64,000 bases of DNA from Vreelandella maris. Lineage in GTDB: Bacteria > Pseudomonadota > Gammaproteobacteria > Pseudomonadales > Halomonadaceae. Below the pieces are notes generated by a model. That model searched no databases and was not told the origin of the DNA. It worked only from the letters and a program-made list of their open reading frames with translations. Location of the stretch: positions 120,220 through 184,219 of the forward strand of contig NZ_JABWCV010000008.1 in NCBI RefSeq assembly GCF_013371085.1, in the 5' to 3' direction. This document shows, piece by piece, positions 7,279 to 16,105 of this stretch (position 1 is the first letter of the stretch; each line of letters begins with the position of its first letter). Both the position numbers and the translations under genes were made by a program.

Positions 7279-8217
7279 ATGGATCGTTTTAACGCAATGC
7301 AGGCCTTTGCTCGGGTCGTGGAAACAGGCAGCTTTACCAAGGCCGCTGAAACACTACATATGAGCAAAACCAGTGTGACGCAGATGGTGCAACAGCTAGA
7401 GGCCCGGCTGCGTGTCAAACTGCTCAACCGGACCACGCGTCAGGTGAACGTCACGGCGGACGGAGCGGCATATTATGAGCGTGTGATAAAGCTTTTAGCC
7501 GATATGGATGATGCCGAAACCAGCTTGTCCAACGCCTCGGTGCAGCCGCGCGGACGACTGAGAGTGGATGTGCCCAGCCCGTTTGCGCGAATGATCTTAA
7601 TCCTCGCTTTCCCCGCGTTTCATGCTCGCTATCCCGATATTCAACTCGACATGAGGGTGAGTGATCGTATGGTGGATCTGATCGGCGAAAGCGTGGATTG
7701 CGTGGTGCGCGGCGGGGAGCTTACCGATCTATCGCTGGTGGCACGACGCGTGGGGGATCTAACGCTGGGTGTTTACGCCGCACCAAGCTATCTGGAAAGG
7801 AGCGGTCACCCAACGCACCCGCAAGCGCTGTCGCTCCCGCCTCATTATATTGTCGGATTCAGATGGGCACGCGATGGCTTGGCTTTTCCTTATGCTCTGT
7901 GCCGCAATGGAGAGCGTGTTGCCGTGCAAGGGCGCCACATGATCTCCGTCGACGATGGGAATGCTGGGCTTGCCGCGGGTCTGGCGGGACTCGGTGTGCT
8001 TTGGCTACCTGATTACATGGCTAGAGAGCATGTGTCTCGCGGCGAACTGGTGCGCTTGTTTGACGACTGGTACATCGAACCGATGCCAATGTACATCGCC
8101 TTTCCGCCGAATCGGCACGTTAGCGCCAAGCTGCGTGTGTTCATTGATTGGGTAGTGGCGTTGATGGAACAGCATGCGCCTCGGCTAGATCGAAAAAGTA
8201 AACCCGCTAACGAATGA
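7279..8217 (+). CDS. LysR-family transcriptional regulator
   Basis: A 312-residue regulator with an N-terminal winged helix-turn-helix (MDRFNAMQAFARVVETGSFTKAAETLHMSKTSVTQMVQQLE) and a C-terminal periplasmic-binding-like effector domain starting near residue 90 (GRLRVDVPSPFAR). It resembles the CrgA/DmlR group. The start at 7279 is the ATG that begins the conserved MDRFNAM motif; a more distal ATG at 7240 would lie inside the palindrome at 7235-7257 and is unlikely. Divergence from the RidA-family gene suggests that gene, and perhaps the SDR beyond it, is the target. Confidence 0.9.
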   Translation: MDRFNAMQAFARVVETGSFTKAAETLHMSKTSVTQMVQQLEARLRVKLLNRTTRQVNVTADGAAYYERVIKLLADMDDAETSLSNASVQPRGRLRVDVPSPFARMILILAFPAFHARYPDIQLDMRVSDRMVDLIGESVDCVVRGGELTDLSLVARRVGDLTLGVYAAPSYLERSGHPTHPQALSLPPHYIVGFRWARDGLAFPYALCRNGERVAVQGRHMISVDDGNAGLAAGLAGLGVLWLPDYMAREHVSRGELVRLFDDWYIEPMPMYIAFPPNRHVSAKLRVFIDWVVALMEQHAPRLDRKSKPANE

Positions 8218-8361
8218 GGGAGCGGTTTGTTCTACCATGATGCGCGCCAGGCGCTCCAGGGACAGTTCGAGCCGCTCGATCAAGCCTTCCAACAATACCC
8301 GGCGGTCGGCGGGCACGTTGCCGTAATGAAGTCGAACAGGGTTAGCGACGTTATAAGCCCT

Positions 8362-9264
8362 TTATCCTTGCAAATACTTCCCTGGTAGCCGCTCAGCCAG
8401 ATACTCCATAAATAAGCGTGTGCGCTGAGAAAGCGTGGCTTGGCGGTAGTAAACGGCGTTCACGGCTTGAGTCTGCAGCTCGGTATGGTCGGGCAATACG
8501 TCGACCAGTAACCCCTTCTGGCGGGGAGCGATGGTCATAAAGTCGGCCAGGCAAACAATACCTTCTCCGGCGATGGCTAGCTCTATTAGCGTGCTGCCGC
8601 TGGAGGCCGACAGCGTAGGTGTGATGTGTAAACGCTTGCCGTCGGCGCCGGTGAGCGGCCACTGATTAAGGTGTTCTAATTGACTAAAGCCCATCAGGCT
8701 GTGTTGCGTTAATTCATCAATGTTTTGCGGAGCACCGTGGCGTTCAATATAGGTGGGGCTGGCGAGAAGTCGCAGCGGGCTATGGCCTAGCAGGCGGGCG
8801 TGAAGGGAGGAGTCTTCCAAATCGCCGATGCGAATGGCTAAATCGACCCTCTGTTCCAGCAGGTCGACAAACCGGTCGTGGGTATCCAGTTCGAGCGTAA
8901 TACCGGGGTAGCGGGCGCGGAACTCGCCAATCACTGGCACGATCACAAACTGCATAAAGCTAGGGGCGGCGTTGACCCGGAGCCTGCCTTGAGGCTGGTT
9001 GTGGCGATCCAGCATGGCTTCTTCGGCTTCGTCCACGGCGGCCAGAATACGGCGGCAGTGGTTCAGAAATGTTTCGCCTTCTTCCGTCAGTTCCAAACGG
9101 CGCGTGGTGCGACGCAGTAGTGTGGCACCGAGTTTCTGCTCCAGGCGATTGAGCGCACGGCTTACCCCGGAAACGGTAATGCCTAGCCTTTCGGCGGCGC
9201 CGGTGATTGAGCCGCTATCCACTACTGTCACAAAGGCTTGCTGCTCTTCAAGGGTACTTTTCAT
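8362..9264 (-). CDS. LysR-family transcriptional regulator, probable control of mdaB
   Basis: A 300-residue LysR protein: HTH in residues 1-60 (FVTVVDSGSITGAAERLGITVSGVSRALNRLE) and an effector-binding domain from about residue 90 (GRLRVNAAPSFMQFV). It is divergent from the mdaB-like gene 202 bases away, with a 15-bp perfect palindrome between them, the classic arrangement for a LysR regulator and its target. The inducer would be expected to be a quinone or oxidant (inference from the neighbour only). A ribosome binding site (AGAGAAG) precedes the start at 9264. Confidence 0.88.
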   Translation of the reverse strand: MKSTLEEQQAFVTVVDSGSITGAAERLGITVSGVSRALNRLEQKLGATLLRRTTRRLELTEEGETFLNHCRRILAAVDEAEEAMLDRHNQPQGRLRVNAAPSFMQFVIVPVIGEFRARYPGITLELDTHDRFVDLLEQRVDLAIRIGDLEDSSLHARLLGHSPLRLLASPTYIERHGAPQNIDELTQHSLMGFSQLEHLNQWPLTGADGKRLHITPTLSASSGSTLIELAIAGEGIVCLADFMTIAPRQKGLLVDVLPDHTELQTQAVNAVYYRQATLSQRTRLFMEYLAERLPGKYLQG

Positions 9265-9331
9265 GATGTGCTTCTCTTAACGTGCTTTTCACAACGTTCT
9301 CAAACGCCTTAATGATCAGCTAATAGTATTA

Positions 9332-9346
9332 TTGATTTAAAATCAA
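9332..9346. promoter_or_regulatory. 15-bp palindrome between lysR and mdaB
   Basis: TTGATTT-A-AAATCAA is an exact 7-1-7 dyad about 120 bases upstream of the mdaB-like start and 68 bases upstream of the lysR start. It fits the T-N11-A type sites bound by LysR proteins. Confidence 0.5.
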
Positions 9347-9465
9347 AAGTGTCTTGCCGCAGCATCGCTTCTTTTTTTTCGCCATAACTCCCACAATACG
9401 CGCCATTAACATCATGTCTACTTTCGTTAGCGATGATGATGAACCTCTTTGGGAGAAAGTGCTAA

Positions 9466-10044
9466 ATGAAGATCCTGCTGATTAATGGTGGTAAAGCCTT
9501 TGCGCACTCTGGCGGTGAACTCAACAATACGCTACACGGCGTGGCGGTGAGTACGCTGACGGAGATGGGCTACGAAATTCGGGAGACGGTGATTGATCAA
9601 GGCTACGATCTTGAAACCGAGGTGCAAAACTACCTATGGGCAGACACGATTGTGTACCAGATGCCTGGCTGGTGGATGGGCGCGCCCTGGATCGTGAAGC
9701 GTTACATTGATGAAGTGTTCACCGAGGGTCACGGTTCGCTTTACGCCAGTGATGGCCGCAGCCGCCAAGACCCAACCAAGCAGTATGGCAGCGGTGGTTT
9801 GCTACAGGGCCGTCGCTATATGCTGTCGCTGACCTGGAACGCCCCCTTGGAAGCGTTCGAAGAACCGGATAACTTCTTTGAAGGGCGTGGCGTGGATGGT
9901 GTTTATTTCCCGTTCCATAAGTCTCAGGAATTTATCGGCCTAGAGGCGCTGCCGACGTTTATTGCCAACGATGTGATGAAAGTACCGCAGGTAGACCGCA
10001 ACCAAGCCGATTACCGCGACCATCTGCGTAAAGTGCTTGGCTAA
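9466..10044 (+). CDS. mdaB: MdaB-like NAD(P)H:quinone oxidoreductase
   Basis: A 192-residue flavodoxin-fold protein. Family signatures include the N-terminal KILLINGGKAFAHSGGELN, the YQMPGWWMGAPWIVKRYIDEVFTEGHG stretch that lines the FAD pocket, and LSLTWNAPLEAFEEPDNFFEGRGVD. MdaB-type enzymes reduce quinones by two electrons with NADPH and so protect against quinone and oxidative stress. GGGAGA precedes the ATG by nine bases. It is monocistronic and divergent from a LysR regulator. Confidence 0.92.
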   Translation: MKILLINGGKAFAHSGGELNNTLHGVAVSTLTEMGYEIRETVIDQGYDLETEVQNYLWADTIVYQMPGWWMGAPWIVKRYIDEVFTEGHGSLYASDGRSRQDPTKQYGSGGLLQGRRYMLSLTWNAPLEAFEEPDNFFEGRGVDGVYFPFHKSQEFIGLEALPTFIANDVMKVPQVDRNQADYRDHLRKVLG

Positions 10045-10064
10045 GCTTTGCACGTCATATATCC

Positions 10065-10685
10065 CTAAGCACTACTAAACCGATAACGTAGTTTAGGTAG
10101 CGCGCGGGCTACTGGGGGCAGGCGGGTGACCATCACCAGCGCCGCGATAGCGGCATACATCGCCCACTCCTGCATATCCGCGCGCACCACCCAGAAGAAG
10201 TGGAGCAGTACCAGACCCAAAATGGCGTAGGAGAATTTGTGCAACGGCTTCCAGCGCTTGCCCAGTCGCTTCATCGCCCAGCGGTTGGACGTGGCGCCCA
10301 GTACAGCAAGGCCGACCAGCGCGATCATGCCGACAATAATGTAGGGGCGTTTGACGATTTCGCTGCCTAGCAGCGCCCAGTTGAGGCCGAGAATAAACAG
10401 CGCGTAGCTGAGCAAGTGCAGGGTAGCGTAGGCGAGAGTCCAGAGGCCCAGTTGGCGCCGGATCAGCGCAAAGCCTTTCCAGCGGGTGAGTTTGGTTAAC
10501 GGCGTAAGGCTGAGGGTGAGCAGCAGCATCCACAGCCCACCGATGCCGAGATTCAGCAGCAGGTAGCGCCCCGGTTCTGGACCGGCGGCGTTATTCGCTA
10601 CCTGCCAGCTCCAGAACAGCAGGGGTGCTAGCGCGGCCAGAAACACGCCCACGCGCCATGCTAACCATATACGTGGGCTGGCCAT
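10065..10685 (-). CDS. msrQ: Protein-methionine-sulfoxide reductase haem-binding subunit MsrQ
   Basis: A 206-residue membrane protein with six predicted helices and conserved haem-ligand histidines in the helix with LAYATLHLLSYALF and in LHKFSYAILGLVLLHFFW. It belongs to the ferric-reductase-like YedZ/MsrQ family that passes electrons from the quinone pool to the periplasmic MsrP. Its ATG overlaps the msrP stop by one base (TAATG), showing translational coupling. The order msrP-msrQ is the usual one. Confidence 0.95.
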   Translation of the reverse strand: MASPRIWLAWRVGVFLAALAPLLFWSWQVANNAAGPEPGRYLLLNLGIGGLWMLLLTLSLTPLTKLTRWKGFALIRRQLGLWTLAYATLHLLSYALFILGLNWALLGSEIVKRPYIIVGMIALVGLAVLGATSNRWAMKRLGKRWKPLHKFSYAILGLVLLHFFWVVRADMQEWAMYAAIAALVMVTRLPPVARALPKLRYRFSSA

Positions 10686-11701
10686 TAGTAATTTTCCTTC
10701 AAATTCATACCCGCATAGAGCTCGGCGACTTCGTCGGCATAGCCATTAAACATTAGGGTATCGATGGTGTTGGGGTTGAAGAGGCTGTTGGGCAAACGAC
10801 GCTCGGTGGCTTGGCTCCAGCGGGGGTGGTCGACGTTGGGATTCACATTGGCGTAAAAACCGTACTCGTCGGCGGCGATCTTCTGCCAGGAATTCACCGG
10901 CTGTTCTTCCGTTAGCGAGATTCGCACAATCGACTTAATGCTCTTGAAGCCATACTTCCAGGGCACTACCAAGCGCAGAGGGGCGCCGTTTTGGTTGGGC
11001 AGTTCGCGGCCGTACATACCCATGGCCAGTAGCGTTAGCGGGTTCATGGCTTCATCCAGGCGCAGGCCTTCCACGTAGGGCCAATCAATGATTGAAAACG
11101 AGGAGCGCTGCCCGCGCATTTGCTCTGGATCGACGAGGGTTTCAAAGCGTACGTATTTGGCTTTGCTGGTCGGGTCGGCGCGTTTGATGATATCGGCCAG
11201 CGGAATACCCAGCCAGGGAATCACCATCGACCACGCCTCCACGCAACGCAGGCGGTAAATACGCTCTTCAAACTGTGACGGTTTGGCGAAGTCCTCTAGG
11301 GCAAAGCGACCGCCGTTATTGACCTCACCATCGACCACCACGCTCCAAGGTTCCGTCTTCAGACTGCCCGCATGGCGGGCAGGGTCGCCCTTGTCGGTGC
11401 CGAATTCGAAAAAGTTGTTGTAGCCGCTGGCATCATCAAAGGGGGCGATCTTGTCTTTTTTGGGGTCGCTGGGCGTAATCGCGCCCCACTGAGTCTCGCT
11501 GATTTTTTCCTTCAACCACGCTGGCGCATTGCCATCAGGAACATCCGAATAATCGGCATTAGCTTGGGCGTGGCCGGAAAGGGCCAGCCCCGCACCCAAA
11601 CCCGCCATACCCCCCATGAAGCGTCGGCGGGAGAGGTAAATAGATTCCGGCGTGACATCAGATTCGTGTAAGTCACTCGGTTTGGCAATCTTTATTAGCA
11701 T
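10685..11701 (-). CDS. msrP: Protein-methionine-sulfoxide reductase catalytic subunit MsrP
   Basis: A 338-residue molybdopterin enzyme of the sulfite-oxidase fold that repairs oxidised methionine in periplasmic proteins. The N-terminus has a twin-arginine signal (SRRRFMGGMAGLGAGLALSGHAQA). The Mo-coordinating Cys is in YRLRCVEAW at about residue 153, and GMYGRELPNQNGAPLRLVVPWKYGFKSIKSI forms the cofactor pocket. It is the first gene of the msrPQ unit. Length and motifs are all normal for the family. Confidence 0.95.
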   Translation of the reverse strand: MLIKIAKPSDLHESDVTPESIYLSRRRFMGGMAGLGAGLALSGHAQANADYSDVPDGNAPAWLKEKISETQWGAITPSDPKKDKIAPFDDASGYNNFFEFGTDKGDPARHAGSLKTEPWSVVVDGEVNNGGRFALEDFAKPSQFEERIYRLRCVEAWSMVIPWLGIPLADIIKRADPTSKAKYVRFETLVDPEQMRGQRSSFSIIDWPYVEGLRLDEAMNPLTLLAMGMYGRELPNQNGAPLRLVVPWKYGFKSIKSIVRISLTEEQPVNSWQKIAADEYGFYANVNPNVDHPRWSQATERRLPNSLFNPNTIDTLMFNGYADEVAELYAGMNLKENY

Positions 11702-11962
11702 GGGTGTCTCCTAAGGGGTTAGGCCGGGCGGGCTGTAACACGTGCTATAACAACGTTTTCGATGAGTCTCAATTCGATACTGGAACAAGTAAAAGGTTCT
11801 ACATAACTTGTAAGAAATAGTCTCTAAAAACAAGTAATGGTGAATCTATTTTACTTGCCGTAGGCGCTGGCTCTACGAATGATAGGAAGGCCTAGTTTAA
11901 TCCCTTCTACCAAAGACACATTATTAGGCTTGATGTCTCTCCTCTATCGACAAGGAACCCCC

Positions 11963-12934
11963 ATGGCATCTACCCGCCGTGAACTGATATCACTGATAGA
12001 GCAGGGCGTGATACCGCCTGAAGAGCTGACGCGCGCGGTGCAAGCCTCTGGGCTGTACCCATCAAATCGCGCCTGGGCCGGGTTTGTTGATCGATTGCTA
12101 CTGTGGCTAGGCGGGCTGGCGTTGGCCTTCGCGGTGCTGTTTTTCGTAGCTTATAACTGGGCCGAGATGGGCCGTTGGCTGCGCTTTGGCGTGGTACAGG
12201 CAGCGTTGGTGCTGGCGGTAGTTGTCGCCACTTGGCCCAAGGACAGCCTCATGGTTCAGCGTGCGGCGCTAACATCGGCCACTTTATTGGTGGGCGTGCT
12301 GTTGGCGCTGTTCGGGCAGGTGTACCAGACCGGTGCCGACCCGTGGCAGCTATTTTTTACCTGGGCAGTGCTGACGCTTCCCTGGGTATGGGTGGCACGT
12401 TTTGAGCTGCTGTGGATGCTTTGGCTCGGGTTAATGAATCTGGCTATCGGGCTCTATTTCCGCACCTGGGGCGGGCCGTTTGGCGTTTTGGCCAGTAGCG
12501 ATGCCGCGCTTTGGGGGCTGTTTGAGCTTAACACCCTGGTATTAATCATCTGGGAGTGGGGCGCCCGTTACCGGGGCTGGCCACGGCAGTGGGCACCACG
12601 CTTGCTCGCGGTGGGCAGTGGGGTGCCCATGACGCTGTTAGCAGTAACGTTGATCACTGATGTCGGCCTCGTATGGTCGCCAGTGTTGGTGATTTACCCA
12701 CTCTGGTTGGCGGCGCTGTATAGCATTTACCGCTATTGGCGGCCTGAGCTGTTTATGATCGCGGGCGGCTGTGTCTCGGCGTTAACGGTGACCACACTGC
12801 TGCTTGCCAGGCTATTGCTTTGGGAAGGTGATTGGCAGGAGGGAAGCCTGCTGTTGATCACCATCGCGGTGCTGGCGATGGGCGCCGGGGCCGTGGTATG
12901 GCTGAAGCGGCTACATCGGGAGCTTGCCCAGTGA
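11963..12934 (+). CDS. DUF2157 membrane protein
   Basis: A 323-residue protein: a soluble N-terminal segment with REL-ISLIEQGVIPPEEL, typical of DUF2157, then about nine to ten membrane helices from residue 45 onward (LLLWLGGLALAFAVLFFVAYNW). The function of the family is unknown. AAGGAA precedes the ATG at 11963; an ATG at 11879 is in frame but without a ribosome binding site. It is the first of three overlapping genes (DUF2157, DUF4401, GDYXXLXY) that recur together in proteobacteria, so the products probably form one membrane complex (inference). Confidence 0.8.
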   Translation: MASTRRELISLIEQGVIPPEELTRAVQASGLYPSNRAWAGFVDRLLLWLGGLALAFAVLFFVAYNWAEMGRWLRFGVVQAALVLAVVVATWPKDSLMVQRAALTSATLLVGVLLALFGQVYQTGADPWQLFFTWAVLTLPWVWVARFELLWMLWLGLMNLAIGLYFRTWGGPFGVLASSDAALWGLFELNTLVLIIWEWGARYRGWPRQWAPRLLAVGSGVPMTLLAVTLITDVGLVWSPVLVIYPLWLAALYSIYRYWRPELFMIAGGCVSALTVTTLLLARLLLWEGDWQEGSLLLITIAVLAMGAGAVVWLKRLHRELAQ

Positions 12935-14025
12935 CGAACAACGTTAATGATTTAAGCGTTAGGCTCAGCCAAGCGGGTATTCCGCTAAACGAGCCCACTT
13001 CCCCAGCGCAACTACAAACGCCTTGGTTCGTACGGGCATTGCAGGCCTTTTCAGGCTGGTTGGCAGCGCTGTTTCTGCTCGGCTTTATCGCCATGGGCGT
13101 TGTGTTTGTAGTGGAGAGCCCAGCGGCGTCTATGGGCTTGGGGCTTGCGATGATCAGTGCGGCTTATGGGCTGTTTCGCCGGGCTCGCAGCGATGTGCTG
13201 GAACACCTGGCGCTGGCCATTAGCTTGGCTGGGCAACTGCTAGTTGCCTGGGCATTGGTGGAGTGGTGGGAAGCCTCTCCTGACTCGCTTTGGGCGCTGC
13301 TGGGGTGGTCTCTCTTTGGCCTACAGTGCGTACTGGCGCTGATAATGCCAAGCCAAGTGCATCGCGGGTTTTCTGCCTTTGCCGCCAGCTTGGCTCTCTA
13401 TATGGCGTTGGCAACGAGTGCTATGGCAGCGGTGGCGAGCGGACTTGTACTGCTGGCAATCACGCTGCTTTGGCTGAATGAGTTTCGTTGGCCTGGGCGT
13501 TTTAAGGATGTGCAAGCGTGGGGGTACGGCTTGCTGTTGGGCCTGTTGGTCATTCAATGGCTGGCTCATAGCGGGCAAGCGTTACCGCTGCTAAATGACA
13601 TGACGGATAGCGCTTGGGCGGGGTTAACGCCGTGGTTAAGTGTTGCATTGTTAGCGCTGGCGTTACTGCTGGTTTTTCTAAGCGTGTTTCAGCGCTTTTC
13701 TTCATCCAGGGGGCGCTGGGCGGCCTACCCTTGCGCGGCCGCACTGCTCATCGTGTCACTTTATGTGCCGAGTGTCGGGCAGGGCGTGGTGGTGATGTCA
13801 TTAGGCTTTGCCATTGGTCATCGTGTGCTGGTGGGCGCTGGTGTGCTGTCGCTACTGTTGGGGATTGGCAGTTATTACTACTGGCTGGAGTCCACGCTGT
13901 TGCTGAAGTCACTCACGCTATTGGTAATAGGAGGACTGCTACTGTTATTGCGCTGGGCATTACGCCAGTGGTTAAGCACACCGGTTGCCACGTCAGACGA
14001 TGGGAGTTTAGACCATGATGCTTAG
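12931..14025 (+). CDS. DUF4401 membrane protein
   Basis: A 364-residue polytopic protein with about ten helices and a polar N-terminal region (VNDLSVRLSQAGIPLNE). It matches DUF4401 in length, hydropathy and position. The start is GTG at 12931, forming a GTGA overlap with the stop of the DUF2157 gene, so translation is coupled. The C-terminus ends with a positively charged helix end (LLRWALRQWLS) and an acidic tail. No catalytic motif is visible. It probably works with the two neighbours. Confidence 0.8.
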   Translation: MTNNVNDLSVRLSQAGIPLNEPTSPAQLQTPWFVRALQAFSGWLAALFLLGFIAMGVVFVVESPAASMGLGLAMISAAYGLFRRARSDVLEHLALAISLAGQLLVAWALVEWWEASPDSLWALLGWSLFGLQCVLALIMPSQVHRGFSAFAASLALYMALATSAMAAVASGLVLLAITLLWLNEFRWPGRFKDVQAWGYGLLLGLLVIQWLAHSGQALPLLNDMTDSAWAGLTPWLSVALLALALLLVFLSVFQRFSSSRGRWAAYPCAAALLIVSLYVPSVGQGVVVMSLGFAIGHRVLVGAGVLSLLLGIGSYYYWLESTLLLKSLTLLVIGGLLLLLRWALRQWLSTPVATSDDGSLDHDA

Positions 14026-14539
14026 CGTTAAGTGGTCCCGGGCTGTTGTCATTGCGGCTACATTGCTGATCCTGGTAGTGGTGAACGGGTCAATCTGGCA
14101 GAAAGAGCGCCACTTAGCAGAAGGCGAAGTCGTTTATCTGGAGCTGGCGCCAGTTGACCCGCGCTCGTTAATGCAGGGCGACTACATGGCCCTTAACTTT
14201 GCACTTAGCAACGATATTCAACGTGCGCTTCAAAGTCGACATGGCAGCGACACTCCAAAAGCGCATGATGGCTACGCTATCGTGCGCTTGGACGAACAGC
14301 GCATTGGCCATTTTCAGCGATTGGCAGACGGCGAAGGCACGTTGGGTAACGACGAACGGCAACTACAGTATCGGCTGCGCAATGGTCAGGTGCGCTTCGC
14401 CACCGATGCGTTCTTTTTTCAGGAAGGCGATGCTGAACACTATGAGCTGGCTCGCTATGGTCGGTTTCGTATCAACGATGATGGCGAACCCTTGCTGGTT
14501 TCTCTTCACGATGAAGCTCTTGTGCATCTCAGCCCTTGA
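14015..14539 (+). CDS. GDYXXLXY-domain protein
   Basis: A 174-residue protein with a single N-terminal membrane helix (about residues 9-26) and a periplasmic domain. The name-giving motif is seen as GDYMALNF at about residues 55-62, after LELAPVDPRSLMQ; the final Tyr of the motif is Phe here. It overlaps the DUF4401 gene by 11 bases. Function is unknown; the fold may contribute a periplasmic lid or sensor to the membrane pair encoded upstream (inference). A hairpin terminator follows. Confidence 0.85.
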   Translation: MMLSVKWSRAVVIAATLLILVVVNGSIWQKERHLAEGEVVYLELAPVDPRSLMQGDYMALNFALSNDIQRALQSRHGSDTPKAHDGYAIVRLDEQRIGHFQRLADGEGTLGNDERQLQYRLRNGQVRFATDAFFFQEGDAEHYELARYGRFRINDDGEPLLVSLHDEALVHLSP

Positions 14540-14577
14540 AAACTTCAGCCCTTTAGCCCTCCATCCTATCAATGAAG

Positions 14578-14616
14578 GGCGGGTGCTGCCGCTTACGTTG
14601 TTGGGTAGCACCCGCC
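14578..14616. terminator. Terminator between the GDYXXLXY gene and the convergent TPR gene
   Basis: GGCGGGTGCT (14578-14587) pairs perfectly with AGCACCCGCC (14607-14616) across 19 bases that can themselves pair in part. It lies between two convergent genes and probably serves the plus-strand trio; the T-run afterwards is weak. Confidence 0.55.
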
Positions 14617-14624
14617 TTCGGGTT

Positions 14625-15989
14625 TTAGGCGATCTGTTGCTCCGTGACGACCGGGGCGGTGGCCCGGCGCAGGAAGTCGCGGTTGATGGGGCTATGTGGC
14701 TTTAGCGCCAAGCGTTCGTTGGCCATTCCTTCAGCCAGTTCGCGATTTCCGCCACGTAAGGCGGCTTCGGTCAGCGTCCAGTCGATGATATCGCGCTGGG
14801 CGTGACTGCCGCCGAAAACGTTGGCGATAAAGCGCACCGGGTGCAGGCGCTCGGCTGCGGTGTCGTAGTGGCCGCGCCAGAAGGCTACAAACCCCTCGGC
14901 TAAAGGCAGACCGATATGTCGGGCCCAATTCGCAGTCTCGGAGCTGCGGCCGGGAGTGCGAAGCGTTGCCAGCAGCGCTTCCACCCGATCCTCGCGTCCG
15001 GCGCCCAGATAGGCCATCACGGCATGCCAGTCGTTGAAGGGATAAAGCGTGCCGTCTGCGTGCTGATCCCAGGCTGCTGCCAGCTCCTGCCAGCGTGAGC
15101 CCACGTCCTGACCGGTAAGAGTTAGCCGCCATAGCAACGCTGAGGCATCAATCATATCTAACACAACGTTGCTGCGCGCCTGACGAATCGGGCCGTCATA
15201 GAGGGTTAGCACATCCTGGGTGTTGCCGAGGTCGAGATGGCAGAGGGCGAGATGCCACCAGTTGTGAACCTTGAACAGGTTATCGTCACCGGACCAGTAA
15301 GGCTCACGCGCGGTCATCCAGCCGATGCCGTCCTGAGCTCGGCCCTGCATTTCCATCACGTGGGCCACGGCGTGATGCGCCCAGCAGTCGAGCGGCTGCA
15401 CATCCAGCGCCTGCCGGCCAATCTCTTCTGCACGAGCGTAGTCGCCTGTCTCCTCCAGTCCGAAGGCGTAAAAACCCATGGCGATTGAATGCCCAGGAAT
15501 GTCCGGCGACCACCGGGGCAGCACACGGGCGAGCCGGTCACGTAGATTGCGGGCATTAGCGCGATAGAAGTCGATCAGGTGGCCAGCCTGCAGAGCGAGT
15601 AGGTCGTGTGGATAGCGTAGATTATGGTAATCCAGGGCGAGCCCCGCGGCGGTCCACTCGCCTGCAAGTAACTGATCGAGGGCGGCGGCATGGGAGGCTT
15701 CTCGGTCATTCAATCGGGATTGTTTGACAGCGAACAGGTCGGTCTTGGCGGCGTCTGCAGCGGCGGGCTCTGTGGCCAGGGCAAATAGATAGGCTCTGGC
15801 AATGCGTGCCATGGTGAATTTGGGGGCGGCTTCGATGGCCTGATTCAGCGGGGTAACAGGGTCGCCGCGATACAGATTGAAGGCGTCGATGGCGTGGTGG
15901 TAAAGCTTTCGTGTTTCGGTGGTGGCGCCGGGCAGGGCGTTACCTTGGCGGTCAGTTAACATCAGCATGGCTCCATTGTTGGTTGTCAT
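14625..15989 (-). CDS. Tetratricopeptide-repeat protein, TTC38-like
   Basis: A 454-residue, mainly alpha-helical protein. Repeated helix pairs appear throughout, for example FYAFGLEETGDYARAEEIGRQAL and WAHHAVAHVMEMQGRAQDGIGWM, and it keeps the histidine-rich AHHAVAHVMEM and WWHLALCHLD segments typical of the TTC38 family. These proteins are cytoplasmic and of unknown function. It is divergent from an AraC-type regulator 116 bases away, which is likely to control it. No signal peptide is present. Confidence 0.8.
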   Translation of the reverse strand: MTTNNGAMLMLTDRQGNALPGATTETRKLYHHAIDAFNLYRGDPVTPLNQAIEAAPKFTMARIARAYLFALATEPAAADAAKTDLFAVKQSRLNDREASHAAALDQLLAGEWTAAGLALDYHNLRYPHDLLALQAGHLIDFYRANARNLRDRLARVLPRWSPDIPGHSIAMGFYAFGLEETGDYARAEEIGRQALDVQPLDCWAHHAVAHVMEMQGRAQDGIGWMTAREPYWSGDDNLFKVHNWWHLALCHLDLGNTQDVLTLYDGPIRQARSNVVLDMIDASALLWRLTLTGQDVGSRWQELAAAWDQHADGTLYPFNDWHAVMAYLGAGREDRVEALLATLRTPGRSSETANWARHIGLPLAEGFVAFWRGHYDTAAERLHPVRFIANVFGGSHAQRDIIDWTLTEAALRGGNRELAEGMANERLALKPHSPINRDFLRRATAPVVTEQQIA

Positions 15990-16105
15990 TATTGGCGGCG
16001 GCCTGTCCGCTCACCAGTCTGCTAGACTACGTTGAGGCACGGGAAACCATAATGGCCGAGGCGCCGGTGTTGTTGTCCGATCCGCCGTGATAGAGACACA
16101 AACCC

